Assembly (NCBI GenBank): GCA_904394975.1
Contig: CAJFNQ010000002.1
Span: 61,769 to 125,768, forward strand
DNA from: Metaruminococcus_A gallistercoris
Lineage (GTDB): Bacteria > Bacillota > Clostridia > Oscillospirales > Ruminococcaceae
Length of the DNA stretch: 64,000 nucleotides
Direction: 5' to 3'
A program made the position numbers and the translations under genes. Below the pieces are notes generated by a model, which was given only the letters and a program-made list of their open reading frames with translations, searched no databases and was not told where the DNA came from. Below, piece after piece: positions 32,706-42,029 of this stretch; position 1 is the stretch's first letter; every line of letters begins with the position of its first letter.

Positions 32706-33497
32706 TTAAAACACGCCGTTTTGGGTGATCCAGCCGCAGGCGAAGCCGATGAATGCCCGGGTGTGTTCAAACTGCCGGGCGGGATCGTCCGCAGGACCGC
32801 GCGGGCGGGTCCATTCCTCCGCCTGAGCAATCAGCGCGCGGTATTCCGGAAACCGGTTTTTCGCCCACTGCGCCGCTTTCCGTTTGGAGATCTGCTCCCC
32901 GGTCAGGCAGGTGTAGCAGGCGCGGCAGAGGGTGAGTATGGCATATCCCTGGTAAGAGATGGAATCCGCCGCCTGCCCGGCGTGCTCCTTCCAGTAAAAG
33001 GCGTGCGCCCGCGCCGCCTCTACAAATTCCCGCTTTGCAATGGGCGGGATGAAGGTTTCAGGCGCCGGACCGTACAGGGTGATACCGTAATCCTGTACGA
33101 AATACCAGTTGGTCAGCCAGTCGATGTTGCAGGGTATGAGATGAAGCGGTTCCCCGGGGCTGATGTTTGCCATCACTGTTTCCTGCTCCCGGAAACAGCG
33201 CAGGCTTTCCGGGGAGACGTACTGCACCTCGATGCGGTCGTCCCACGCGGGATATGCGTGGGCAAAGGTGTTGTGCATGGCTTTGAGGGCGGCAAGCCGC
33301 GCTTCGTCGACCGGGTGCGCTGTCACCGCGCAGAGGTCGATGTCACTGCGGTCGGGCTCAAAATCCCCCCAGACCAGCGAACCGTAAAGGTAAAGTCCGC
33401 GCAGCTCGCTGCCAAGTGTGTTTAAAAGCAGCTGTTTGAAATCATCCAGCAGCTGTCTGATTTCGGGATGGGTGTTCAAAGTGGTATGGTCCGGCAT
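32706..33497 (-). CDS. Aminoglycoside adenylyltransferase-like nucleotidyltransferase (ANT(3'')/ANT(9) type, DUF4111)
   Basis: A 263-residue protein with the nucleotidyltransferase active-site pattern YGSLVWGDFEPDRSDIDL near 38-56, where the aspartates bind metal and nucleotide. A C-terminal helical DUF4111-like domain includes the LTLCRACYTCLTG segment. The architecture equals AadA/Spc enzymes that adenylylate streptomycin or spectinomycin. Sequence motifs alone do not show that it gives resistance, because many chromosomal homologues have other or unknown substrates. ATG start after AGGAGG. No mobile element is nearby, so it looks intrinsic. Confidence 0.85.
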   Translation of the reverse strand: MPDHTTLNTHPEIRQLLDDFKQLLLNTLGSELRGLYLYGSLVWGDFEPDRSDIDLCAVTAHPVDEARLAALKAMHNTFAHAYPAWDDRIEVQYVSPESLRCFREQETVMANISPGEPLHLIPCNIDWLTNWYFVQDYGITLYGPAPETFIPPIAKREFVEAARAHAFYWKEHAGQAADSISYQGYAILTLCRACYTCLTGEQISKRKAAQWAKNRFPEYRALIAQAEEWTRPRGPADDPARQFEHTRAFIGFACGWITQNGVF

Positions 33498-33764
33498 GGA
33501 AGTTCCTCCTTTGCGGCGGGTGAGCAGATGAAAATGCCCCGCTAAACGGTTTGCGAAATCCGGAACGTTCGGCGGCGCGCGCCGGTTTATGGTTGTTGTT
33601 GCGCGGACCAGAGCGGGAATTTGACAGGCGGCCGGTCAAAAGAGCTTCGCGTTTTGTTTTAAACCGGCGGCCTTTTCCGGCAGAAGCGGAAAAAGGCAGT
33701 CCGCTAAGCGGTCTGCGCCGCCCCCGATGGTCACTTCTGCGTGACAGTTGGTGCGCCGGGCGGT

Positions 33765-34862
33765 TTATCCCCGGTCGAGCGGCAGGGTGAGTTCGGCGAT
33801 GATGGCGTTGGAGACCAAGAAGCCTTTGGGCGTTAAAGCGATTCGCCCGCCCTGCTGTGTGAGCAGCCCCGCTTTTTGAAGCGGCGCCGCTCGGCGGAAA
33901 ACCGCTTCTGCCTGTTCAGGTGCGATGGCGGATACATCCGCGCCTTCCCGCAGCCGGAGCCGGAGCATCAGTTCCTCGGCGGCCGGAGAATCACCCGGGT
34001 CGGTGACAAACCGGTCCTGCCCCCCGGTGCGGATATATCCGTCTAAATCCCGCGGATGGGCAGTACGCACCCCTTTATAAAACGAGTGCGCCGCCGGGCC
34101 GAAGCCCAGGTATTCCTCCCGCCGCCAGTATTTGAGATTGTGGCGGCTTTCAAAGCCGGGTTTGGCAAAGTTGGAGATTTCATACTGATGAAGTTCCAGC
34201 GATTCCAACTGTTCCACCGCGGAAAGGTAGAGGTCGCAGACGGCGTCCTCATCCGGGCAGTCAGGCTTTGAGCGCGCGAACGCGGTCCCCTCTTCGATTT
34301 TGAGCAGGTAGGCGGACAGGTGCTGCAATTCCAATGTTTCGATGAACCGGATGCTGGTTTGCAGGCTCTCCATGTTCTGGTGCGGGATGCCCAGCATCAG
34401 GTCAGCAGAAAGGTTTGAAAACCCCGCCTGCCGGGCCGATTCCACCGCCCGTTCCATCTGTTCGGGGCCCTGGAGCCGCCCGAGTGCCCGCAGTTCTTTC
34501 GGTACGGCAGACTGCATCCCGAACGAGATGCGGTTGAAGCCCGCCTCATAAAGCTTTCGGTAGAGGGAAAGAGGAAGAGTAAACGGGTTTGCTTCCAGCG
34601 TGATTTCGCAGCTGCTGGAAAATGAAAACTTGCGTTCCAGCGCGGCCAATACGGCGGCGAGCCGCTTTTCCCCAAACAACACCGGCGTGCCCCCGCCGAA
34701 ATAGACCGTGTCGGCGGTGAGTCCGTCCGGCGCCGTGCTGATTTCGGACAACAGCGCGGCGAGGTAAGCGTCCATCCGCGCGGGCCGCGCAGGAAGCGAG
34801 TAAAAATCGCAGTAAGGGCATTTGACCGCGCAGAACGGTATGTGAATGTATATGCCGGGCAT
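33765..34862 (-). CDS. hemW: Radical SAM protein HemW (heme chaperone, HemN-like)
   Basis: A 365-residue radical SAM enzyme with the cluster motif CxxxCxxC at C11, C15 and C18 (FCAVKCPYCDF), then VYFGGGTP and the EANPF segment that bind SAM. A C-terminal HemN_C-like domain follows. The length and lack of the N-terminal HemN extension identify HemW, a heme-binding chaperone, rather than true coproporphyrinogen dehydrogenase. It follows nagZ and lepA on the same strand; lepA-hemW linkage is common in Firmicutes. ATG start behind GGAGGGG. Confidence 0.9.
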   Translation of the reverse strand: MPGIYIHIPFCAVKCPYCDFYSLPARPARMDAYLAALLSEISTAPDGLTADTVYFGGGTPVLFGEKRLAAVLAALERKFSFSSSCEITLEANPFTLPLSLYRKLYEAGFNRISFGMQSAVPKELRALGRLQGPEQMERAVESARQAGFSNLSADLMLGIPHQNMESLQTSIRFIETLELQHLSAYLLKIEEGTAFARSKPDCPDEDAVCDLYLSAVEQLESLELHQYEISNFAKPGFESRHNLKYWRREEYLGFGPAAHSFYKGVRTAHPRDLDGYIRTGGQDRFVTDPGDSPAAEELMLRLRLREGADVSAIAPEQAEAVFRRAAPLQKAGLLTQQGGRIALTPKGFLVSNAIIAELTLPLDRG

Positions 34863-34874
34863 ATGCCCCTCCTT

Positions 34875-36158
34875 TCAGCGGTTTTCCGCCTGCTTTCTTA
34901 TATCCTGTACAACTGCCTGATGTTCTTCACACCCGAGGACGGAAGGGTCGGTCAGTGCGGGCGGTTCAAACAGGCCGTATTTTTCTTTTGTTTCGAGGAT
35001 GCGCTCGACCGAAGCGTCCAGCCGTTCTTCGCTGATTTCACCGTTTCGCACCGCTTCCAGCACTGCGTTGAATCCGGCTTGCGGGTCGGCGGGCATGAGA
35101 AGCATGTCAGCGCCGGCTTTGAGTGCCTGCACACACGCCTGTTCTGTGCCGTAGTTCTGAACGATGGCGCCCATATCCAGCGCGTCGGTGATGATGACCC
35201 CGTCGTACCCCAGCGTTTCCCGCAGCAGCCCGGTGAGCACCGGTTCGGATAAACTGGCCGGCGTGTTATCGCCGCTCACAGCGGGAAGGCTGATGTGCGC
35301 CGCCATGATAAACGGCACCCCAGCTTCGATTTGAGCCCGGAAGGGTATCAGTTCGGTTTCTTTTAGCTGTTCGAGGGATTTTTGGCTGACGGCATAGCCG
35401 TCGTGAGAGTCCTCCGCCGTGTCTCCATGGCCGGGGAAATGCTTGGCCACTGGAATGATTCCGTTTTCCTCCAGTCCTTTGCCCAGCTGCACCGAGCAGT
35501 CCGCCACGACCTGCGGGTCGCCGGAAAAGGCGCGCCGTCCGATGACTGTGTTCTGCGGGTTGGAGAACACATCGCAAGTGGGAGCAAAATCCATGTTGAA
35601 CCCGAATACCGAAAGCTCTTTTCCTATTATCTGCCCCACCGCGAGGGCGTAGCTGCTGTTGCCGGTCATGCCAACCTCATACATATCCGGCAGGTCGGTG
35701 GCGGGGATGGCTTCGGTATGGCGGATCCGTTGGACGGCTCCGCCCTCCTGATCCACCGAAACAAACAGCGGGATTTCAGCTGTCTGCTGTGCGGAGGCGA
35801 TCCAGTTCCGAACGCCTTCCACGGTGGAGATGTTTTCCCCGAACAGCACAACGCCGCCCGGCCGGATGGTGTGCAGAGCGCTCAGAGAGGGCTCGTCCAG
35901 CTGTTGTATGTCGTTTCCCGAAGCGTCTTTGCGGAAGCAGAGGAAGAATAACTGCCCTACCTTTTCTTCCAACGTCATTTTTGAAACAAGCTCTTGTGCG
36001 CGGGTGGGTGTTTGGGATTCTTCTTTTGAGGAGCCTTCTTCCCCGGACGAAGCAGAGGGCTGCCCGGCTGACTGGGCTCCGCCGGACACAGGCGTACATC
36101 CACAGAGAAAACAAAGCAAAAGAACAGTAACCCATGCGGCTGCTTTGTGAAGTTTCAT
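34875..36158 (-). CDS. nagZ: Lipoprotein beta-N-acetylhexosaminidase, GH3 (NagZ-like)
   Basis: A 427-residue GH3 enzyme. The first 21 residues form a lipoprotein signal ending LCGC (C21), and a serine/glutamate-rich linker of about 30 residues follows. The catalytic domain carries KHFPGHGDT at 239-247 with the SHDG acid/base dyad just after, and the nucleophile segment IITDALDMG. NagZ cleaves N-acetylglucosamine from muropeptides or wall fragments. Because the protein is exported and lipid-anchored, it should act outside the membrane on peptidoglycan turnover products, as NagZ of Bacillus does. It lies between lepA and hemW. Confidence 0.92.
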   Translation of the reverse strand: MKLHKAAAWVTVLLLCFLCGCTPVSGGAQSAGQPSASSGEEGSSKEESQTPTRAQELVSKMTLEEKVGQLFFLCFRKDASGNDIQQLDEPSLSALHTIRPGGVVLFGENISTVEGVRNWIASAQQTAEIPLFVSVDQEGGAVQRIRHTEAIPATDLPDMYEVGMTGNSSYALAVGQIIGKELSVFGFNMDFAPTCDVFSNPQNTVIGRRAFSGDPQVVADCSVQLGKGLEENGIIPVAKHFPGHGDTAEDSHDGYAVSQKSLEQLKETELIPFRAQIEAGVPFIMAAHISLPAVSGDNTPASLSEPVLTGLLRETLGYDGVIITDALDMGAIVQNYGTEQACVQALKAGADMLLMPADPQAGFNAVLEAVRNGEISEERLDASVERILETKEKYGLFEPPALTDPSVLGCEEHQAVVQDIRKQAENR

Positions 36159-36238
36159 GCGCTTCCTCCCTTCCCCGGTTCGTCAGGCTGCAAAACAGAC
36201 CCGTGAACAGTAGGTTTCACGGGCCTTTGTGTTGTTGA

Positions 36239-38047
36239 TTATTCGTCCAGCTTCAAAACGGCCATGAACGCCTCCTGCGGCACCTCTACGCTGCCGAGCT
36301 GGCGCATCCTCTTTTTGCCTTCCTTCTGCTTTTCCAGCAGCTTTTTCTTTCGGGTGATATCGCCGCCGTAGCATTTCGCAAGAACATCCTTGCGCATGGC
36401 CTTGACCGTTTCACGGGCGATGATCTTTCCGCCGATGGCCGCCTGGATCGGCACCTCAAACAGCTGCCGCGGGATGTGCTCTTTGAGCTTTTCCGCGATC
36501 TTGCGGGCGCGTTCGTACGCCTTGTCTACATGGACGATGAAGGAAAGCGCGTCCACCACCTCGCCGTTTAACAGGATATCCAGTTTGACCAGCTTGGAGG
36601 GCTTGAAGCCCATCATCTCATAGTCAAACGAAGCGTACCCGCGGGTGCGGGACTTGAGCGCGTCAAAAAAGTCATACACCACTTCGTTGAGAGGAAGCTC
36701 ATAGTGGAGCTCCACCCGCTTGGTGTCAATGTATTTCATGTCTTTGAACACGCCGCGGCGGTTCTGGCAGAGCTCCATGATGTTGCCCACAAACTCTTCC
36801 GGTGAGAGAATGGCCGCCTTTATCATGGGCTCCTCCGCCAGCTGGATTGTCCCGGCGTCCGGGAAATTGGTGGGGTTATCGATGATGGAAACGGTCCCGT
36901 CGGAAACGGTGACCCGGTAAGCAACCGAAGGAGCGGTGGTGACCAAGTCAAGATTGTACTCCCGTTCCAGCCGCTCCTGAATGATTTCCATATGCAGAAG
37001 CCCCAAAAAGCCACAGCGGAAGCCAAAGCCCAGCGCCACGGAAGTCTCCGGTTCAAAGGTGAGGGAGGCGTCGTTCAAACGCAGCTTTTCCAGCGCGTCA
37101 CGCAGGTCGCCGTATTTGGCGCCGTCCGCCGGGTAGATACCGCAGAAAACCATGGGGTTGACCTGCCGGTAACCGGGGAGCGGTTCGTCCGCAGGACGGT
37201 CGGCAAGCGTGACCGTGTCGCCCACCTTGGTGTCACCGATGTTCTTGATGGAAGCGGCAATGTAGCCGACTTCACCTGCCGAAAGCTGTGCGGCGGGATG
37301 AATGGATGTCGCTTCCAGATAGCCGACCTCGACCACGTTAAACTCGGCGCCGGTCGCCATCATACGGATGGTATCGCCCGGCTTGATGGTTCCTTCCTTG
37401 ACACGGATATAAACAATAACGCCTTTGTATGCGTCATAGTAGGAGTCAAAAATCAGCGCCTGCAGCGGGGCGTTTTCGTCCCCTTTCGGTGCGGGGATGT
37501 CGGTGACGATCCGCTCCAGCACCTCTTCAATGTTGATGCCGGTCTTGGCGGAGACCCGCGGCGCGTCCAGGGCCGGAATGCCGATGACCTCTTCAATCTC
37601 CCGGCAGACCTCGTCCGGATTGGCGGAAGGCAGGTCGATCTTGTTGATAACCGGAACAACTTCCAAATCGTGCTCGATGGCAAGATAGGTGTTCGCGAGG
37701 GTCTGTGCCTCAATACCCTGCGAAGCGTCTACCACAAGCAGCGCCCCTTCGCAGGCGGCAAGCGAGCGGGAGACTTCGTAGTTGAAGTCGACATGCCCCG
37801 GCGTGTCGATCAGGTTGAATTCGTAGGTTTCGCCGTTGTTTGCTTTATAGCTGACCTTGACGGCCCGCGCTTTAATGGTAATGCCGCGTTCCCGTTCAAT
37901 GTCCATATTGTCGAGCAGCTGCTGTTCCATATCCCGCGCGGCGACCGCGCTGGTACGCTCCAGAATCCGGTCCGCGAGGGTGGATTTTCCGTGGTCGATA
38001 TGCGCAATAATGCAGAAGTTGCGAATGTGTTCGCGATCAAATGACAA
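36239..38047 (-). CDS. lepA: Elongation factor 4 (LepA)
   Basis: A 602-residue translational GTPase with P-loop AHIDHGKST at 15-23, the switch region GITIKARAV, DTPGHVDF and NKIDLP. Domains then follow as in EF-G without domain IV, and the LepA-specific C-terminal end has YGGDITRKKKLLEKQKEGKKRM. It acts on ribosomes in back-translocation or initiation-linked quality control. The start codon is TTG at 38047 after GAGGTGATC. The full family length is present. Confidence 0.97.
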   Translation of the reverse strand: MSFDREHIRNFCIIAHIDHGKSTLADRILERTSAVAARDMEQQLLDNMDIERERGITIKARAVKVSYKANNGETYEFNLIDTPGHVDFNYEVSRSLAACEGALLVVDASQGIEAQTLANTYLAIEHDLEVVPVINKIDLPSANPDEVCREIEEVIGIPALDAPRVSAKTGINIEEVLERIVTDIPAPKGDENAPLQALIFDSYYDAYKGVIVYIRVKEGTIKPGDTIRMMATGAEFNVVEVGYLEATSIHPAAQLSAGEVGYIAASIKNIGDTKVGDTVTLADRPADEPLPGYRQVNPMVFCGIYPADGAKYGDLRDALEKLRLNDASLTFEPETSVALGFGFRCGFLGLLHMEIIQERLEREYNLDLVTTAPSVAYRVTVSDGTVSIIDNPTNFPDAGTIQLAEEPMIKAAILSPEEFVGNIMELCQNRRGVFKDMKYIDTKRVELHYELPLNEVVYDFFDALKSRTRGYASFDYEMMGFKPSKLVKLDILLNGEVVDALSFIVHVDKAYERARKIAEKLKEHIPRQLFEVPIQAAIGGKIIARETVKAMRKDVLAKCYGGDITRKKKLLEKQKEGKKRMRQLGSVEVPQEAFMAVLKLDE

Positions 38048-38092
38048 GAGATCACCTCAACAAAAAATAAAACATCTGGTTCATTACGCTCT

Positions 38093-38122
38093 ATTATAGC
38101 ATAAACAAAAAGTTCCGTGCAA
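38093..38122 (-). promoter_or_regulatory. Sigma-A promoter of lepA
   Basis: On the minus strand TTGCAC (38117-38122) and TATAAT (38093-38098) are 18 bases apart, about 45 bases upstream of the TTG start. Confidence 0.7.
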
Positions 38123-38217
38123 TAATAAAACAGGCGGTGAATGCCCGAAAAAAGGGGGGGTTTCAGGATGATTTGAAAAAAAGATGCAGAAAAAACAGTC
38201 TTTTTTTAAAAAAAGTG

Positions 38218-38246
38218 TTGACAACTCCTTCCGGTTTATGTATAAT
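38218..38246 (+). promoter_or_regulatory. Sigma-A promoter of tRNA-Lys
   Basis: Consensus TTGACA (38218-38223) and TATAAT (38241-38246) with 17-base spacing, ending 26 bases before the tRNA. Confidence 0.93.
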
Positions 38247-38272
38247 AAATGAGCAACTTAACGCGAACACAT

Positions 38273-38348
38273 GAACCACTAGCTCAGTTGGCAGAGCATT
38301 TGACTTTTAATCAAAGGGTCCGGGGTTCGAATCCCCGGTGGTTCACCA
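38273..38348 (+). tRNA. tRNA-Lys (anticodon TTT)
   Basis: Complete cloverleaf: acceptor GAACCAC paired with GTGGTTC, D arm GCTCAGTTGGCAGAGC, anticodon loop CTTTTAA with TTT, T loop GTTCGAATC, and an encoded CCA end. Confidence 0.97.
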
Positions 38349-38350
38349 GC

Positions 38351-38386
38351 AAACGGCTTGTCTAATAAGACAAGCCGTTTGGTTTT
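38351..38386 (+). terminator. Intrinsic terminator of tRNA-Lys
   Basis: Perfect 13-base arms AAACGGCTTGTCT / AGACAAGCCGTTT with an AATA loop, followed by GGTTTT. Confidence 0.88.
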
Positions 38387-38398
38387 ATGAAAACTTTA

Positions 38399-38462
38399 GC
38401 CGGAAACAGGGTACAGGGTGAGGGTCAGCCTTCACGCACGCAACAGTTTCCGGCGTTTTTTT
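38399..38462 (+). promoter_or_regulatory. Terminator-like structured element upstream of the PAP2 gene
   Basis: Arms GCCGGAAAC (38399-38407) and GTTTCCGGC (38446-38454) close a 38-base loop that contains its own GTGAGG/CCTTCAC hairpin, and a run of seven T follows. It could be a backup terminator for tRNA-Lys or a regulatory leader for the PAP2 gene that starts 78 bases later. No known riboswitch class was recognised. Confidence 0.4.
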
Positions 38463-38539
38463 ATCGGGCCGCTGCATTGAAATCTGCGATTGTCTGGGCG
38501 GTGCAGCCGTTTTATAAATGGTGAAATGGAGGTTTTGAC

Positions 38540-39091
38540 TTGCTGGAATGGCTTTACCAAGTGGATAACACGGTGTTTTTGTGGGTGCAGTCACTGCGCA
38601 ATCCGGTTTTTGATGTGTTGATGCCGTTTTTTTCATTTCTTGGGAATTACGGGCTCATCTGGCTCATCGCGGCGGTGCTGCTTCTTTGCCGCAAGCAGTA
38701 TCGGCGGTACGGCGTGCTGCTGTTTGTCGCGCTTGCGGTTGGATACATTTTGGGTGACCTTGTCATTAAAAACCTGGTGGAACGGATGCGCCCGTTTGAA
38801 GCGCTGGGCTTGACGCCGCTTGTTCCGCCGCCTGAAAGCTTTTCCTTCCCTTCCGGGCATGCGCTTTCCAGTTTTGCATCAGCCGCAGTTTTGCTTTATG
38901 CCGACCGGCGTTTGGGCGCGGTGGGATTTTTGCTCGCGGTGTGCATCGCCGTCTCGCGGGTGTATGTTTGCGTACATTATCCGACAGATGTTGTTGCCGG
39001 CGCGGTGATCGGCTCTGCGGTCGGGTGTTTAACCGTTTTTGCCGGACGCTGGATATGGAACAAAAAGCGGATTTTTGGCAAAAAAAGTTGA
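38540..39091 (+). CDS. PAP2-family phosphatase (undecaprenyl-pyrophosphate phosphatase-like)
   Basis: A 183-residue membrane protein with about five helices and the complete three-part PAP2 active site: KNLVERMRP (K77-R84-P85), PSGH (104-107) and SRVYVCVHYPTD (S139-R140, H146, D150). Enzymes of this size include BcrC, which recycles undecaprenyl pyrophosphate for wall synthesis outside the membrane, and phosphatidylglycerophosphate phosphatases. The start is TTG at 38540, eight bases after GGAGG. It leads a run of wall-active genes, which supports a lipid-carrier role. Confidence 0.9.
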   Translation: MLEWLYQVDNTVFLWVQSLRNPVFDVLMPFFSFLGNYGLIWLIAAVLLLCRKQYRRYGVLLFVALAVGYILGDLVIKNLVERMRPFEALGLTPLVPPPESFSFPSGHALSSFASAAVLLYADRRLGAVGFLLAVCIAVSRVYVCVHYPTDVVAGAVIGSAVGCLTVFAGRWIWNKKRIFGKKS

Positions 39092-39217
39092 AATTCCAGA
39101 ACTTTACAACGAAAAACCTATGTTTTTTGTCTGTTTTTCGTTGCAGGTTTTTGACTTTTGTGTTACACTCAGTTTCGTAAGATTACTTTTTGCGAATTTT
39201 TATGGAGGTCTTATTAC

Positions 39218-40615
39218 ATGTTTAAATTAAGAGCAGGTGCCCTGATTGTTTCCGCTGTGGTTGCTCTCGCCGCGTTGGCGGGCTGCTCACCGGTCAATGG
39301 AATCACCGGTACATTTGCCCTTGTTTATACGCCGGACGGTCTGGCTCAGGAGGCAATGGCCAATGTTGCTTCGGAAGAAAGCGAGTCTTCTCAAGAGGAG
39401 ACGTTGGATGTGGAGCCTACTCCCGTGGTGGAAGAAGAGATCGCCCCGGCGCCGGAGCAGCCCATTCACGGCAGTGTTTTGGACGACCCGCAGTTTAAAC
39501 CGACGGAAGAAGACGTGCAGGAGGACCCGCAGCGCCCGAATGGCGGCGGTAATGCCGGTGCTGAGGGCGACGGCGGCACCATCACTGTGCCGGAAACACC
39601 CGTTGAACCGGATGACAGCAGTTCCAGCAGTTCTTCCAGTGAATCTGGATCTTCCGGTGAAGGTTCCGGTTCCGGAGAGGGATCCGGTGGATCTACTTCT
39701 TCTGACAGCAGTACCAGTGATTCCGGTTCATCCGGCGGCAGCGAACTTCCGACTCCTCCGGCAGGCGGAAGCGGCTGGGTGCTGGCGGGCGGAAATTATT
39801 ATTGTTACAGCGGCGGCAGCCTGCTGACCGGCTGGAAGAGCGTCAATGGTCATGGCTATTACTTTAATGAGAGCGGCCAGCTTTCTTCCCGGATGGGTAT
39901 TGACGTTTCCAAATGGCAGAAGAATATCGACTGGGCGAAGGTAAAAGCCGACGGTGTGGATTTTGCCATCATTCGTGCGGGCGTACGCGGCAGTGTCAGT
40001 GGTAAAATCATTTATGATGAGTATTTTGAAAAAAATGTACAAGGTGCTTTGGCCAATGGCATTCAGGTAGGCGTTTATTTCTTCTCACAGGCAATCAACG
40101 CTGACGAAGGAAGACAGGAAGCGGAATGGATCTTGAACGCCATTCAGGGTTACAACATCACCGGTCCGGTCGTTATCGACAGCGAGTATGCGTCCTGGAA
40201 TCCCGGCGCAGGCGATACGGAACCGCGTGGGAACAGGATCTCCAGCCAGACCCGTACCGAAGTCATCAAAGCGTTCTGTGACACCGTTGCGGCAGCTGGA
40301 AAGACCCCGATGATTTACTCCAGCCGCTCCTGGTTTGAAAACAACATGTACTTAAGCCAGCTTACGAATTATGCGAAATGGAACGCGGAATGGTCGTCTG
40401 AACCGCATCTGTCGGCGCCGTTCTCCATTTGGCAGTACCGTTCTGACGGCACGGTGGACGGTATCAGCGGGAATGTGGACTGCAACGCCTGGATCACGAG
40501 CAACACCAGCGGACTCAAACCGCGGATGGCGCTCAGCGCACTTGCCGCACTCACCCAGAACAGCTTTTTGAGCGGTTCGAAACAGGATGACCCGTACCAG
40601 CTTACAATCGGATAA
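39218..40615 (+). CDS. GH25 lysozyme lipoprotein with serine-rich linker and cell-wall-binding repeat
   Basis: A 465-residue exported muramidase. A lipoprotein signal ends LAGC (C23). Residues about 45-190 are a low-complexity acidic and then Ser/Gly-rich linker (S-S-S-S, GSGEGSGG). One aromatic choline-binding-like repeat follows (GWVLAGGNYYCY...GYYFNESGQ). The GH25 domain begins MGIDVSKWQKNIDW and has VVIDSEYAS, the acidic DxE pair. It should cleave the glycan chain of peptidoglycan while anchored to the membrane by lipid. The frame opens 20 codons earlier, but the ATG at 39218 follows GGAGG and gives the signal peptide. A terminator follows directly. Confidence 0.92.
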   Translation: MFKLRAGALIVSAVVALAALAGCSPVNGITGTFALVYTPDGLAQEAMANVASEESESSQEETLDVEPTPVVEEEIAPAPEQPIHGSVLDDPQFKPTEEDVQEDPQRPNGGGNAGAEGDGGTITVPETPVEPDDSSSSSSSSESGSSGEGSGSGEGSGGSTSSDSSTSDSGSSGGSELPTPPAGGSGWVLAGGNYYCYSGGSLLTGWKSVNGHGYYFNESGQLSSRMGIDVSKWQKNIDWAKVKADGVDFAIIRAGVRGSVSGKIIYDEYFEKNVQGALANGIQVGVYFFSQAINADEGRQEAEWILNAIQGYNITGPVVIDSEYASWNPGAGDTEPRGNRISSQTRTEVIKAFCDTVAAAGKTPMIYSSRSWFENNMYLSQLTNYAKWNAEWSSEPHLSAPFSIWQYRSDGTVDGISGNVDCNAWITSNTSGLKPRMALSALAALTQNSFLSGSKQDDPYQLTIG

Positions 40616-40632
40616 ATAAATTTGATAAATGA

Positions 40633-40662
40633 AAAACGCACCTCATATTGAGGTGCGTTTTT
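40633..40662 (+). terminator. Intrinsic terminator after the first GH25 gene
   Basis: Arms AAAACGCACCTCA / TGAGGTGCGTTTT with a short loop and a T run. Confidence 0.9.
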
Positions 40663-40840
40663 TTGTTTCAATAGGGTTATCATAAAAGCTATTCCGTTGG
40701 ATGCTCAAGACTTGTGCGGAAAAGGCCCATAATTGTTTCAGAAGGGATCTTGACTGTTATAAGTATTATCTATTTTGTGCGGTGGCCGCTGTGCTGTTTA
40801 AAGGATTCTTGGTAGCGGACAGCGAAAAACAGAGCGAAAC

Positions 40841-40869
40841 AAAACACCCGGCAAAAAGCCGGGTGTTTT
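40841..40869 (-). terminator. Intrinsic terminator after the second GH25 gene
   Basis: Arms AAAACACCCGGC / GCCGGGTGTTTT around AAAAA, immediately beyond the stop codon of the minus-strand GH25 gene. Confidence 0.85.
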
Positions 40870-40870
40870 G

Positions 40871-41881
40871 TTATTTTACCAGAATCTTTTCACCGTCTTC
40901 ATAATCACAAAACGCGTAATTTAAGTCAACATTCGTTCCGACCCCGTCCAGACGGCCGGTATTGGTGTGTTGCCAGAGCACATAGTCGTATTCCGACTGA
41001 GGGCTTGTAGACCAGTTGGCGATCCATAAATCATAGTCCTTTAACTGTTTCCAGCCCGGATGGTAGATGAGCCAGCTGTCATAGGTGTAGATGATAGGAG
41101 TGTATCCCGCAGCCGCGACCGGTTCACAGAACGCGTTGATGACCGCGATAAGCTCTTCCTCCGAAAGGAATTTGTGTTCCTCCCCTTCAATGTCGAACGC
41201 GATGGGGAAATCAATCATATCCTTGTAGGGCTCCAGAATGGAAAGGCAGAATTCCGCTTCTTTTGCCGCGTCTTCCGGCGTGAGTGCGTAGCTGAAGTGA
41301 TAAGCTCCTACTTTGATGCCCGCGGCATGGGCGTTCTGGATGTTTTCAGCAAACCGTGCGTCCTGCTGGTCTTCCGGATTTTCGTGACCGAAACCGGTGC
41401 GGAGCATAGCGAAGGTGATGCCCTGTTCTTTTAAGGCGGCCCAGTCCACCTCTCCCTGATAAGCGGAAACGTCCACGCCGTTCTGCGCGGCGCCGTAACG
41501 GCAGCTCGCGGTCTGGTCATCGGTCCACGGGGATTCATCGCTCACGTCAACATACATATTATAGAGCGCCAGTCCCTGTGAGGTAAAAGAAACAGAGTTT
41601 TGCTCCGATTTTTCCTGGATGACGACCTTCTCTTCCCCGTCAAGATAATAAAATTCATAGAAAAGAGTGCCTTTTCCGCCGGATGCGTCAGCTGTTAAGT
41701 GCACTTCTACCCCGGGAGCGGTTACCTCCTGGTCAACGGAAAGAGAAAGGGGCTGTATTTTAAAGTTCTGTCGTTCCTGCTCATGAAGTTCATCCAGCTT
41801 TTTCTGAACCAGCAGAAGAATGCCCAGAAGCAGTACGAGCGAGAGAATGACGGCAAGAATAATGATTGTTTTCTTTTTCAT
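40871..41881 (-). CDS. Membrane-anchored GH25 lysozyme
   Basis: A 336-residue protein with a basic N-terminus, one membrane helix at about residues 5-26, an Ig-like or beta-rich stretch of about 100 residues, and a C-terminal GH25 domain. The domain starts NGVDVSAYQGEVDW and has FDIEGEEH, with the catalytic acidic pair, and WIANWSTSP. It cleaves the MurNAc-GlcNAc bond in peptidoglycan. It faces the other GH25 gene convergently; the two differ in anchoring (lipid against helix) and accessory regions. An upstream in-frame start exists, but ATG 41881 follows AAGGAG. Confidence 0.92.
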   Translation of the reverse strand: MKKKTIIILAVILSLVLLLGILLLVQKKLDELHEQERQNFKIQPLSLSVDQEVTAPGVEVHLTADASGGKGTLFYEFYYLDGEEKVVIQEKSEQNSVSFTSQGLALYNMYVDVSDESPWTDDQTASCRYGAAQNGVDVSAYQGEVDWAALKEQGITFAMLRTGFGHENPEDQQDARFAENIQNAHAAGIKVGAYHFSYALTPEDAAKEAEFCLSILEPYKDMIDFPIAFDIEGEEHKFLSEEELIAVINAFCEPVAAAGYTPIIYTYDSWLIYHPGWKQLKDYDLWIANWSTSPQSEYDYVLWQHTNTGRLDGVGTNVDLNYAFCDYEDGEKILVK

Positions 41882-41977
41882 AAAACTCCTTGTTCGAGGC
41901 GCGGTCATACCGCGAAATAAAATGAAGTCTCCTTTTTCATTTTATCGGTTTGCGGTAGAATGTATTCCAGTGAAAAA

Positions 41978-42005
41978 ACGCCCGGTGGAATGAATCCAAC
42001 GGGCG
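41978..42005 (-). terminator. Intrinsic terminator after the VanY-type gene
   Basis: Stem CGCCCGGTGGA / TCCAACGGGCG with one mismatch. On the minus strand it is followed by a TTTTTT tract. Confidence 0.75.
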
Positions 42006-42029
42006 CCTGATTTTAAAAATCGCTTGATT

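Noticed and set aside
32706..33497. Acquired aminoglycoside resistance gene
   Set aside because: The protein family fits, but there is no mobile element or compositional break; it is reported only as a homologue.
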